A program made the position numbers and the translations under genes. Of a stretch of 48,229 bases of DNA, positions 25,852-34,082 are shown one piece after another. The first letter of the stretch is position 1. Every line of letters begins with the position of its first letter. The notes below the pieces were generated by a model that searched no databases, was not told where the DNA came from, and saw only the letters and a program-made list of their open reading frames with translations. Source of the DNA: Candidatus Poribacteria bacterium (GTDB lineage Bacteria > Poribacteria > WGA-4E > WGA-3G); the NCBI GenBank assembly GCA_012270795.1, contig JAAXHO010000073.1:1-48229 (forward strand), in the 5' to 3' direction.

Positions 25852-28497
25852 ATGGAACTGAAAGACTACCAACAACAAGCATTAGAAACTTTAGACCGTT
25901 ATCTTGAGGCATTGAAAGCGGCGCGTCAGCAAATAGAAGAATTCGCTGCAGTTGATCTCAGTACACTCCCATCAGTTTTGAGAGAACAATCTGCCGCCTT
26001 TGCTACTGCAGCGAAGGATTATCCGCGAGTCGCGTGGGAGAGTTTACGCGAGAAATCGGGGTTACCGGGCGTGCCAGATGAAAACGGTGAAAACCATATA
26101 CCAGAATATATTTCACGTGAAGCTGCCTCTGGCGAACCGATCCCACATGTCTGCTTGAAAGTACCGACAGGTGGCGGAAAGACCTTGTTAGGTGTTGAAG
26201 CAGTGCGGCGGCTTAAAATCGGCACAGGATTTCTACTTTGGATCGTACCGACCAAAGCCATCTATTCACAAACGCGGGATGCATTTCGCAATCAAGAACA
26301 CCCATATCGGCAGATTTTGGATCGCGCCTCTGGTGACCGTGTCAAACTGCTTGAAAAAGATGATAGATTTACAAAGCAAGATGTTGAGAACCACCTCTGC
26401 GTGATGCTGCTGATGCTACCCTCCGCAAACCGAGAGAAAAACAAAGAATTTCTAAAGATTTTTCGGGATAGCAGCGGTTACGACTCTTTCTTCCCAATTG
26501 AAGACGATATTAGAGAACATCAGGCGTTATCGGAGGAACACACAGACCTTGAGACTGTAAAACCAGATGAACCAGGACAGATACGTGGCATGTTCGCAGC
26601 AAACCCTGCAGATAGACTGATTAAGCAGAGTCTTTTCAATGTGCTAAAGTTGATAAGACCTACGGTGATTTTAGACGAAGCGCATAAGGCTTATGGCAGC
26701 AAAACAGTCGAAAACAATCGGGAGTTTGTGAAAGCAGTGAATCGCCTTAATCCGCGCTTTGTGTTAGAACTCTCTGCCACGCCGCAGCTCGGTATCAGCA
26801 ACATCCTTGTCAATATATCTGGCACAGCACTCAAAGAAGAAGAGATGATTAAAATCCCGATTCAACTCCGCAACTTTACTAATTCTACTTGGAAATATAC
26901 ACTTGCCGAAGCAAAGACAGAACGGGATAAACTGGAGGAAGCAGCGAAGCAGTTTCAGCAAGCAGAAAATCGTTATATCTGTCCCATTGCTGTGATTCGC
27001 GTTGATCGCACGGGTAAAAAGCAGCGTGACGGTGTTAAGGTGCATGCGGAAGATGCCCGCGACGAACTCATCAAGGTGCTTGGTGTTCCAGAGGAACACA
27101 TCAAGGTGAAATCCTCTGAACAGGATGAACTCGCGGGCGTTGATCTGCTCAGCCCTTTTTGCTCTGTCCGCTACATCATCACAAGAGATGCACTAAAGGA
27201 AGGGTGGGATTGCCCATTTGCCTATCAATTAGTACTGCTCGATAACACCACTGCCCAGACTGCCATGACTCAACTTATCGGTAGAGTCATGCGTCAACCG
27301 CAGGCTCGCGCCACGAATCAACCGGAATTGGATACTTGTTATATCTACTGCTTCAATCAGAAAGTCGGCGAGGCTGTTGATAACGTCAAAAAGGGTTTAG
27401 AGGCAGAAGGGTTAACAGGACTTGCAGAATACGTTGAGAGCACAGATGTAGATCGCGAAAAGAAAAGTATCCAACGTAGGAAAAAATATCGTAAGATGGA
27501 TATTTTCCTGCCACAAGTCCTGCACAAACGGGGACGCAGTTGGGACATGCTCAATTATGAGCGTGACATTCTCAGCGCGATCGATTGGAATCAACTCGGA
27601 GCAGTAGAACCAGTAAGTTTGGACGACAAGGAACTCCTACAAGAAATTCGCGCTACTATCCATTTGCAAGACCATGACAAACCAGAGGAAATTATATTAG
27701 AAAATACATCGGAAAAATTGGAAATATCGTTTTTTGTTAGACGTTTGAATGATGTTATTCCGAATCCTTGGCAAGCAGCGCGTATCGTTAAAGCCACCCT
27801 CCAAGCGTATCGGGAACAAGACACTGATGAAGATACGTTATTTACAAATCGGTTGTATCTTTCCGAAGTTTTGAAGAACAAACTCCGCTCTCAGATAAAT
27901 ACTCTCGCTGAAAACGTATTCCGAGAAAAACTTGATAACAACAAAATTCGGTTTAGTCTTGAGACTGATGTGGCATTGAATTTTGAGGTGGATAGAACAA
28001 TTGAAATTATTATCTCAAAAGGGGCAAAACGTCTAACCCGATCAGATGCCAGTCCTTTGCAGCTCAACCTCTTTAACCCAGTGTATGAAGCAGAATTCAA
28101 CAATTTGGAGAAGGACTTCGCGCTTTATCTTGATAAAAAAGATACAATTCAGTGGTGGCATCGCATCGCCGCGAGGCAAGGTTATTTTTTGCAAGGTTGG
28201 CGGCGTGACCGTGTTTATCCTGACTTTATCGCATGTGTGCAAGGAAGCAAAGAGGGACAACAACGCCTCCTAATTTTTGAAACCAAAGGACAACACCTTG
28301 AAGGTAACAGCGACACCACCTACAAACAGGAACTTATCAAAACATTAGAGGCAGCGTATAAAAACGCTACAGAATACGGAACGATGGAAACCGTCGGGTC
28401 TAATGACAAACCGATGTCTTTTCGCATGTTGCTTGAAGACAGTTGGCGTGAAACGGTTAATGAGACGATAGATGACTACTCCACATCATCATGCTGA
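25852..28497 (+). CDS. Type III-like restriction enzyme Res subunit (helicase-nuclease)
   Basis: An 881-residue SF2 helicase with nuclease tail. Walker A is VPTGGGKT (104-111), DEAH lies near 276 in ILDEAHKAYG, motif III is SAT in ELSATPQ, and motif VI is QLIGRVMRQP. The C-terminus holds a PD-(D/E)xK nuclease: PD791 with E810-T-K812. With the mod gene this makes a complete ATP-dependent restriction pair. The start ATG has no obvious ribosome site, so translation may be coupled to the upstream coiled-coil gene. No frameshift is seen. Mod and Res here are separated by 1.2 kb rather than adjacent. Confidence 0.88.
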   Translation: MELKDYQQQALETLDRYLEALKAARQQIEEFAAVDLSTLPSVLREQSAAFATAAKDYPRVAWESLREKSGLPGVPDENGENHIPEYISREAASGEPIPHVCLKVPTGGGKTLLGVEAVRRLKIGTGFLLWIVPTKAIYSQTRDAFRNQEHPYRQILDRASGDRVKLLEKDDRFTKQDVENHLCVMLLMLPSANREKNKEFLKIFRDSSGYDSFFPIEDDIREHQALSEEHTDLETVKPDEPGQIRGMFAANPADRLIKQSLFNVLKLIRPTVILDEAHKAYGSKTVENNREFVKAVNRLNPRFVLELSATPQLGISNILVNISGTALKEEEMIKIPIQLRNFTNSTWKYTLAEAKTERDKLEEAAKQFQQAENRYICPIAVIRVDRTGKKQRDGVKVHAEDARDELIKVLGVPEEHIKVKSSEQDELAGVDLLSPFCSVRYIITRDALKEGWDCPFAYQLVLLDNTTAQTAMTQLIGRVMRQPQARATNQPELDTCYIYCFNQKVGEAVDNVKKGLEAEGLTGLAEYVESTDVDREKKSIQRRKKYRKMDIFLPQVLHKRGRSWDMLNYERDILSAIDWNQLGAVEPVSLDDKELLQEIRATIHLQDHDKPEEIILENTSEKLEISFFVRRLNDVIPNPWQAARIVKATLQAYREQDTDEDTLFTNRLYLSEVLKNKLRSQINTLAENVFREKLDNNKIRFSLETDVALNFEVDRTIEIIISKGAKRLTRSDASPLQLNLFNPVYEAEFNNLEKDFALYLDKKDTIQWWHRIAARQGYFLQGWRRDRVYPDFIACVQGSKEGQQRLLIFETKGQHLEGNSDTTYKQELIKTLEAAYKNATEYGTMETVGSNDKPMSFRMLLEDSWRETVNETIDDYSTSSC

Positions 28498-28637
28498 AAT
28501 AGCGAACGTTAAAGCAGGAAGAGCCTTTTGGTATTAACAATTGATACCAATATAAAAGATCTAAGAATCCCCTCATGCTACAAAATAACTCTGAAATTAA
28601 TTGAGAGGTTTGCATAATTGACATCAGTCAGGATTAT

Positions 28638-28746
28638 CGGATTACGCGGAAGCCCCGGAAAAGACCGCTGCAATCAATCTTATTGCTTAGATGCTGGTAA
28701 TTTTATGCAATAAATGCTAAATGTGGGTGTCTTTTCCACGTCTTCC
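28638..28746 (+). repeat. 110-bp repeat, copy 1 (left of the sigma-WD40 gene)
   Basis: Begins CGGATTACGCGGAAGCC and ends in TCTTTTCCACGTCTTCC. Copy 2 at 32004-32137 is in the same orientation with most bases identical through the core (CAATCAATCTTATTG, ATGCTGGTAAT). The copies bracket the sigma-WD40 gene. Confidence 0.7.
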
Positions 28747-28769
28747 GTACATCAAACTTTAGTCGCTAT

Positions 28770-28900
28770 AGAAGCAGCGTGGGATGAACAATTTGAAGCA
28801 GATGTGAAGGCTGGTCGTCTTTAGTCTCTTATAGAAAAAGTTAAACAAAGTTGTGAGGAAAGCAATTATACAAAAGTTTCTGAACTCAATGAACCAAGAT
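28770..28900 (+). pseudogene. Remnant of a small protein gene
   Basis: The reading frame gives AIEAAWDEQFEADVKAGRL, a TAG at 28822-28824, then SLIEKVKQSCEESNYTKVSE. The AWDEQ-x-DVKAGRL-x-LIEK pattern resembles C-terminal tails of small antitoxin-like proteins, but I cannot name the family. No start or complete frame survives. The rest of 28498-28933 holds only the 110-bp repeat. Confidence 0.35.
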
Positions 28901-28933
28901 CTACAAACGACTGCCTCGTATATGCTGCCAAGA

Positions 28934-31729
28934 TCACTTTCTGAACTCCCACAACAACACGGTCCCGTCCCGACTGCTACTTGCGATTGTTTTTCCATCC
29001 GGACTAAACGAGACGCTATAGACAGATTTTGTATGCCCTGATAGTGTGCGGAGATGTTCACCTGTTTCCACATTCCATAGACGGACGGTATTGTCTGTGC
29101 TACCACTTGCGATTGTTTTTCCATCCGGACTAAACGCGACACCAAAGACCTCCTTCGTATGCCCCGATAGTGTGAGGAGATGTGTGCCCGTGTGTGTGTG
29201 CCACAGACGGATGGTTCTGTCTCTACTTCCACTTGCGATGATATTTCCATTCGGACTAAACGCCACGCTATTAACTTCATCTGTATGCTCGGTCAGAGTG
29301 CGGATATGTTCGTGTGTTTTTACATTCCACAGACGGATGGTTCCGTCCCTACTTCCACTTGCGATTAGGTGTCCATTCGGGCTAAACACCACGCTCCAGA
29401 CCGAACCCTCATGCCCAGATAGTGTGCGGAGCTGTTGTCCTGTTTCCACATTCCACAGATGGATGGTTTCGTCTTCAGTTCCGCTTGCGATTAGGTGTCC
29501 ATTCGGGCTAAACGCTACGCTATAGACTGAAGCCCTATTCTTGACCATTGGTTTATCCCCCGATAGCGTGCGGAGGTGTGCGCCATCCTGTGTGTTCCAT
29601 AGACGGATGGTATCGAATTTATTAATGCCATCTGCGACTCCACTTGCACTTGCGATTGTTTTTCCATCCGGACTAAACGCGACACTGGTAATCCCACCCC
29701 CATGTCCATATCCGAGCCCTCCAGCCCCTCCCGATAGTGTGCGGAGATGTTCGCCAGTGTGTGCGTCCCACAGACGAGTTTTACCAGCTCCACTTGGACT
29801 TGCGATGATGTTTCCATCCGGACTAAACGCCACGTTTCTTGCCCCGGGCGTATGTCCGGATAGTGTGCGAATATGTTCGCCAGTGTGTGCATGTTGCAGA
29901 CGGATAGTGTTGTCAGAACTTGCACTTGCGATTGTTTTTCCATCCGGACTAAACGCTACGCTATAGATCGGACCCGTATGTCCCAATAGTTTGCGGAGAT
30001 GTGTGCCTGTGTGTACGTGCCACAGACGGATGTCCCAGAGATTCCAACTTGCCCCTGCAATGATGTGTCCATCGGGACTAAACGACACACTGACAACATC
30101 ACCTGAATACTCCTTTAGTGTGTGGCGGAGTGTGCCATCGTGGGCGTTCCATAGACGGATGTCATTGTCATCGCTGCCACTTGCGATGATGCGTCCATCC
30201 GGGCTAAACGCTACGCATAAAACATCCTTCGTATGTCCCGATAGCGTGCGGAGGTGTTCACCTGTTTCTACATCCCATAGACAGATGGTATCGTCCGCAC
30301 CGCCACTTGCGATGATACGTCCATCCGGGCTAAACACCACGCTTTTGGGAAAATGCCTATGCTCCGATAGTATGCGGAGGTGCTGTCCCGTGCCCACATC
30401 CCACAGACGAATGGCATCCCCCGCACTTGCGATTGTTTTTCCATCCGGGCTAAACGACACACTTTTGGGCCAATGCCTATGCTCCGATAGTGTGCGGATA
30501 TGTTGTCCCGTGTCCACATCCCACAGACGAATGGCATCCCCCGCACTTGCGATTGTTTTTCCATCCGGGCTAAACACCACGCTGACCACCTCACTCGTAT
30601 GTCCTGTGTATAGGTCAAGTTCTGCACCTGTCTGTGTATTGTAGACCCAAATACCGATTGTGCTGGCAACTGCAAGCTTGGTGCCATCGGGAGAGTAAGT
30701 TATTTCATTTATCGCACCTTTACCGAGCCGTGCTTTTGCACCTATGGGTAATTTCCATTGTGTATAATCTTTCACTGTTTCCTCTGTTTGTGTATCTTCT
30801 GATAAAGTAGTGATGTTATTACTTTGCTGCTCGTTAGGATTATCTGTATTTGTCAATACGTTGGTATTTTTGATTTGTAGTCGTACATCAGGGACGGTTT
30901 CCAAGTCAGCGACTATAGGTGCGTCAACGATCTCAACCGTCATCTCATCGGTGGCATCAAAACTGTAAGGTTTCTGAAACATTTGCAAGTATTTGCTATT
31001 TCCAAAACCCAGCATGAGCAACACCACTGCTAACGTAGAGGCTGCTACTGCCCACGGCACTAAAGGTTTACTACCAGACGGTGCAGCGGGTTTGGTACGA
31101 GAAATTTCTTGCATGATGTTTTCTGTGAGATTTGGTGAGATTTTGAAATTGTCTAACGCCTCTCTTATCATCGTTTCCTCTTTTTGTAGACGCTGCTGTG
31201 CGCGGCGAAGGCGACTCTTGACTGTATTTGCCGATACACCTAAAAACGAGCCTATCTCTGTGCATGACATCTCTCCGAAATAGTGTAGTGTCATGACAGT
31301 GCGTTCACTTTCCGCAAGTTTCGCAAGCAGTTTTTTGACGACATCGCGTTGTGCTTCTCGGGATATGCGTTCGTTTTCTTCCACAACAAATTCAGAGTAT
31401 GCTGAATTTTCTAATTGTTCCTTGTCGGTTTGCTCAAGATGCTCTAACGGTTGTGTTCGCAAACGTTTTTTACGCAGCCATGAGCTGCAGCGGTTCGCTG
31501 CAATCACATAAAGCCAACCTACGAAACGTTGCGGTTCTTTCAGGGTCGTCAGTCGCTTGTATGCTTGCAGGAACGTGTCCTGCGTTATCTCTTCGGCGAT
31601 GTGAAAATCACCGATTTTCCGCCATGCAAGTGCGTGAACCTGCTTTTGATATCTTCTCACGAGCAGAGAAAAAGCGTCATCATCGCCTGCAAGGACGCGT
31701 TGAATAAGCTTGACATCATCATTTTCCAT
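28934..31729 (-). CDS. ECF sigma factor fused through a membrane helix to 14 WD40 blades
   Basis: A 931-residue protein with three parts. Residues 10-85 are sigma region 2 (AEEITQDTFLQAY, RFVGWLYVIAANR). Residues about 126-182 are region 4 with a helix-turn-helix (CTEIGSFLGVSANTVKSRLRRA). A single membrane helix is at about 224-243, then a linker, then from about 337 exactly 14 WD40 repeats (SVAFSPDGKTIASGS...RLWDV type), enough for two seven-blade propellers. With the sigma part cytosolic, the propellers would face the periplasm. No separate anti-sigma gene is nearby. Blades 2 and 3 are near-identical copies at DNA level. It reads alone on the minus strand. Confidence 0.9.
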   Translation of the reverse strand: MENDDVKLIQRVLAGDDDAFSLLVRRYQKQVHALAWRKIGDFHIAEEITQDTFLQAYKRLTTLKEPQRFVGWLYVIAANRCSSWLRKKRLRTQPLEHLEQTDKEQLENSAYSEFVVEENERISREAQRDVVKKLLAKLAESERTVMTLHYFGEMSCTEIGSFLGVSANTVKSRLRRAQQRLQKEETMIREALDNFKISPNLTENIMQEISRTKPAAPSGSKPLVPWAVAASTLAVVLLMLGFGNSKYLQMFQKPYSFDATDEMTVEIVDAPIVADLETVPDVRLQIKNTNVLTNTDNPNEQQSNNITTLSEDTQTEETVKDYTQWKLPIGAKARLGKGAINEITYSPDGTKLAVASTIGIWVYNTQTGAELDLYTGHTSEVVSVVFSPDGKTIASAGDAIRLWDVDTGQHIRTLSEHRHWPKSVSFSPDGKTIASAGDAIRLWDVGTGQHLRILSEHRHFPKSVVFSPDGRIIASGGADDTICLWDVETGEHLRTLSGHTKDVLCVAFSPDGRIIASGSDDNDIRLWNAHDGTLRHTLKEYSGDVVSVSFSPDGHIIAGASWNLWDIRLWHVHTGTHLRKLLGHTGPIYSVAFSPDGKTIASASSDNTIRLQHAHTGEHIRTLSGHTPGARNVAFSPDGNIIASPSGAGKTRLWDAHTGEHLRTLSGGAGGLGYGHGGGITSVAFSPDGKTIASASGVADGINKFDTIRLWNTQDGAHLRTLSGDKPMVKNRASVYSVAFSPNGHLIASGTEDETIHLWNVETGQQLRTLSGHEGSVWSVVFSPNGHLIASGSRDGTIRLWNVKTHEHIRTLTEHTDEVNSVAFSPNGNIIASGSRDRTIRLWHTHTGTHLLTLSGHTKEVFGVAFSPDGKTIASGSTDNTVRLWNVETGEHLRTLSGHTKSVYSVSFSPDGKTIASSSRDGTVLLWEFRK
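30361..30600 (-). repeat. 120-bp tandem duplication within the WD40 array
   Basis: Units 30361-30480 and 30481-30600 share an exact block of about 62 bases (30394-30455 and 30514-30575) and encode two nearly identical blades ([20 protein letters not shown] type). The similarity exceeds that of the other blades, indicating recent duplication or gene conversion. Confidence 0.8.
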
Positions 31730-32003
31730 TTAGGCACCTCGGAAGAAATGGTTATACCATTCTATAAATTATTGTCTCATTGTGCGGTTATTATAGTAGT
31801 CATTATTTATGACACAAACTGGGAGTTTGTGCTACAAAAAAGAGATTAATTAGAAATGGTTACATCACTCTGTATTTATAAATCGTGACGCTACTTATGT
31901 GTGCAACGGGTGCATAATTCTGCAAGAATAGAAGTGTGTTTAGATAAGAGAATTAGTGAAATTAATTATACCATAAATCTGATTTATAGGCGGGACTTTA
32001 TCT

Positions 32004-32137
32004 CGGATTTCGCGGAAGCCGCGGAGAAGAGTGCTACAATCAATCTTATTGTTTAGATGCTGGTAATCTTATGTAATAAATGCTAATGCGGGTGTCTTTT
32101 CCGCGTCTTCTGTGTCTTCCGCGCCTTCCGCGATTCC
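32004..32137 (+). mobile_element. Copy 2 of the 110-bp repeat, with terminal inverted repeats
   Basis: Begins CGGATTTCGCGGAAGCC and ends CTTCCGCGATTCCG, which are imperfect inverted repeats. The core matches 28638-28746. The flanking interval 31730-32270 otherwise holds only a half REP-like hairpin at 31813-31835 and no gene. Confidence 0.55.
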
Positions 32138-32274
32138 GTACAAATCCCGCGCCCTCCGCGGTTCAGTGGGATACGGAATCGGAATTCACAGATTAAACGA
32201 AAAACACTGTCATTCACGATACTGGCAGAAATGCAAGCAACAATTGAATAGTCCTGGTCAGAAGTCAAATTAAT

Positions 32275-32303
32275 TTGACTTCTGACACAATATATCGTAT
32301 AAT
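32275..32303 (+). promoter_or_regulatory. Strong sigma-70 promoter of the histidine operon
   Basis: TTGACT (32275-32280), 17-nt spacer, perfect TATAAT (32298-32303). Transcription would start near 32310, about 27 bases before the leader ORF and about 280 bases before hisZ. Confidence 0.8.
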
Positions 32304-32336
32304 TATTATAGGAAATTAAATTTATCAAAATATGTT

Positions 32337-32384
32337 ATGACTATGCTATTTTTTGGCAACCATCATCATTCAATTCATTCCTGA
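32337..32384 (+). CDS. hisL: Histidine leader peptide
   Basis: A 15-codon ORF reading MTMLFFGNHHHSIHS then TGA. Four of 15 codons are CAT (His), three of them consecutive. It lies between a strong promoter and hisZ-hisG-hisS and is followed by competing hairpins and a terminator-like hairpin. This is the standard logic of a histidine attenuator: ribosome stalling at His codons when charged His-tRNA is scarce. The ribosome site is weak (AGGAAA at 32310-32315, far upstream), and ATG 32343 is an alternative start that keeps all His codons. Confidence 0.7.
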   Translation: MTMLFFGNHHHSIHS

Positions 32385-32539
32385 GTAGGGCGGATTAGAT
32401 GATGCGGTAATATTCTTATACATCATAGTGGACACGCAGCAAGAAAAACTTGCTACTATCCCGGTGAACTAACCGCTCTCCTCCGCGCCGAGTTATCGGC
32501 ACGTTGAGACCATGGAGCAGCTTGTTTGCTGGGTTTTTT
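32361..32539 (+). promoter_or_regulatory. Histidine attenuator: competing helices and terminator-like hairpin
   Basis: The His codons CATCATC (32361-32367) can pair with GATGATG (32398-32404). The same segment can instead pair with CATCAT (32421-32426). These are mutually exclusive, as between segments 1:2 and 2:3 of classical attenuators. Further hairpins are AGCAAG/CTTGCT (32438-32454, extended by ATAGT/ACTAT) and GCCGA/TCGGC (32487-32500). A short stem CAGC/GCTG (32518-32531), with outer ACC/GGT pairing, is followed by T6 (32534-32539). The final stem is weak as drawn. No canonical T-box sequence is seen. Confidence 0.6.
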
Positions 32540-32587
32540 GTTTAAAAGAAAACACGTTTACATCTTATTTTATTGGAGTAGTACATA

Positions 32588-34033
32588 ATGGAAAAGTTTA
32601 CGAAACCCGAAGGAACGAACGATTTTCTACCGGACGAGATGGTGCAACGAAACTTCGCTGAAAATGTCGTGCGTGAAACTTTTGAAAGTTACGGATACGC
32701 ACAGATTCAGACACCCCTGTTTGAATCCTTTGCGCTCTTGTCCGCGCAATCTGGCGAAGAGATACGTCATAAAATGTTTACATTTGTCGGACCAGATCGG
32801 GTAGACTATGCACTCAGACCCGAACTCACTGCACCCGTCTGTCGACTCATTGCGAATGGAGACCTAAGACATTTACCTTATCCATATAAACTCTATTACA
32901 TTGGACAATGTGTTCGCCATGAACCAAAAACAGATAATTTAGAGGTTCGGCGTGAATTCTGTCAGGCTGGCGTAGAATTGATTGGGCCTGACTCTCCGCT
33001 GGCTGATGCAGAGATTATAGCAATACCTGTACAAGTTCTTGAAAAACTCAATATTTCACAGACGCAATTGAAAATCGGAAATACAGGTACTTTCCGTGAG
33101 TTGTTTAAACAATCCGTGGTTGATCCCAAAGATCTTAGTGAAGTAATATTGGATATTGACCATCTTTCTCGCCTCAGGACAGAAAGCCAACTGATGGACA
33201 CAGAAACACTTCAAGATGAACTCAATGTGTTGCGAAGGCTGCAAGGCGTTTCCTATCAAGGAGAACATCAGATTAAGACATCTGATGTTCAGGAGTTAAC
33301 AGAAAACGAATCTGCTACTTGGAAAGAGAAGTTACCACTAATTGCAGAAGAAACCTACAAAGCAAAATGGCACCGATTTTTCAGTATTTCGGAAGAAGTG
33401 GCGCAGCGTTGTATTGATGTGTCAAAAATAAGTGGTGATAAAGACACGGTCATGGCAGCGTGGGATACAAGTATAGGAGATGCTGCACAGGTCGTCCGAC
33501 AACAACTTATTGAACTATGTGAGTATTTGGAGAACTATGATATTACAGACTATGAAATCAATTTAGGTATTACACGAGGTTTTGATTTCTATACTGGGAC
33601 AGTTTTTCAAATTGAATTATCTAAAAATAATGTACCAATCTGTGGTGGTGGTCGGTATGATAGATTGATTGAAAGTTTTGGCGGTCCTTCACTTCCGGGT
33701 GCAGGTTTTGCTTTCCAGTTTGATTCACTGATAGAAGCATACTTGGCTGCGCAGAAATATCCCATTCAAAAGAAAAAAGATTACTTTATTGTTACAACGT
33801 CTCCACAAAATATCAGTGCAGTACAACAGCTTGCTGATATATTTAGGCGTTCAGGTAAGACCGTAGAGGTAGATTTAATGGGGCAGAACCTTCAAGAACA
33901 ATATGCCTATGCTGCAAAAGCGAATTACGATTATGTAATTAACTTTGTTCAAGACCAGAAGTTGCAGCGGATACAACTAAAGACAGGGAATAAGGAGGAA
34001 GTTCCCCTTGAAGATTTAGATAAATGGTTTTAG
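32588..34033 (+). CDS. hisZ: ATP phosphoribosyltransferase regulatory subunit (HisS-like)
   Basis: A 481-residue class II aminoacyl-tRNA-synthetase paralog. Motif 2 reads VRREFCQAGVELIG, the HisZ form, rather than the GRYRQF of true HisS. The His-binding segment is RGFDFYTGTVFQI, and motif 3 is GGGRYDRLIESFGGPSLPGAGFAF. HisZ serves short HisG as its regulatory partner. It is longer than typical HisZ because a C-terminal anticodon-domain-like region (about 400-481) is retained, and an insert of about 80 residues lies in the middle. Directly downstream is a hisG without its regulatory domain. GGAG precedes ATG 32588. Confidence 0.8.
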   Translation: MEKFTKPEGTNDFLPDEMVQRNFAENVVRETFESYGYAQIQTPLFESFALLSAQSGEEIRHKMFTFVGPDRVDYALRPELTAPVCRLIANGDLRHLPYPYKLYYIGQCVRHEPKTDNLEVRREFCQAGVELIGPDSPLADAEIIAIPVQVLEKLNISQTQLKIGNTGTFRELFKQSVVDPKDLSEVILDIDHLSRLRTESQLMDTETLQDELNVLRRLQGVSYQGEHQIKTSDVQELTENESATWKEKLPLIAEETYKAKWHRFFSISEEVAQRCIDVSKISGDKDTVMAAWDTSIGDAAQVVRQQLIELCEYLENYDITDYEINLGITRGFDFYTGTVFQIELSKNNVPICGGGRYDRLIESFGGPSLPGAGFAFQFDSLIEAYLAAQKYPIQKKKDYFIVTTSPQNISAVQQLADIFRRSGKTVEVDLMGQNLQEQYAYAAKANYDYVINFVQDQKLQRIQLKTGNKEEVPLEDLDKWF

Positions 34034-34082
34034 ATGGTTGCGGAGCATAACGCATTACCATAATAATTGAGGACAACTGATT

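Noticed and set aside
29046-30644. Long plus-strand open frames opposite the WD40 array
   Set aside because: They are antisense frames of a repetitive gene, with repeated Arg/Cys/Ser-rich units mirroring the blades.
28934-31729. Regular repeats suggesting a CRISPR array
   Set aside because: The period is about 120-126 bases and encodes WD40 blades; no short repeats with unique spacers.
32083-32328. 81-codon minus-strand frame overlapping the repeat and his promoter
   Set aside because: It runs through the mini-element and the promoter and shows no domain.
32388-32540. T-box riboswitch before hisZ
   Set aside because: No canonical T-box sequence or specifier stem could be found; a His-codon leader explains the region better.
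32588-34033. Second histidyl-tRNA synthetase
   Set aside because: Motif 2 has the HisZ form (REFCQAGVELIG) and the gene precedes a short hisG, so a regulatory subunit is more likely.
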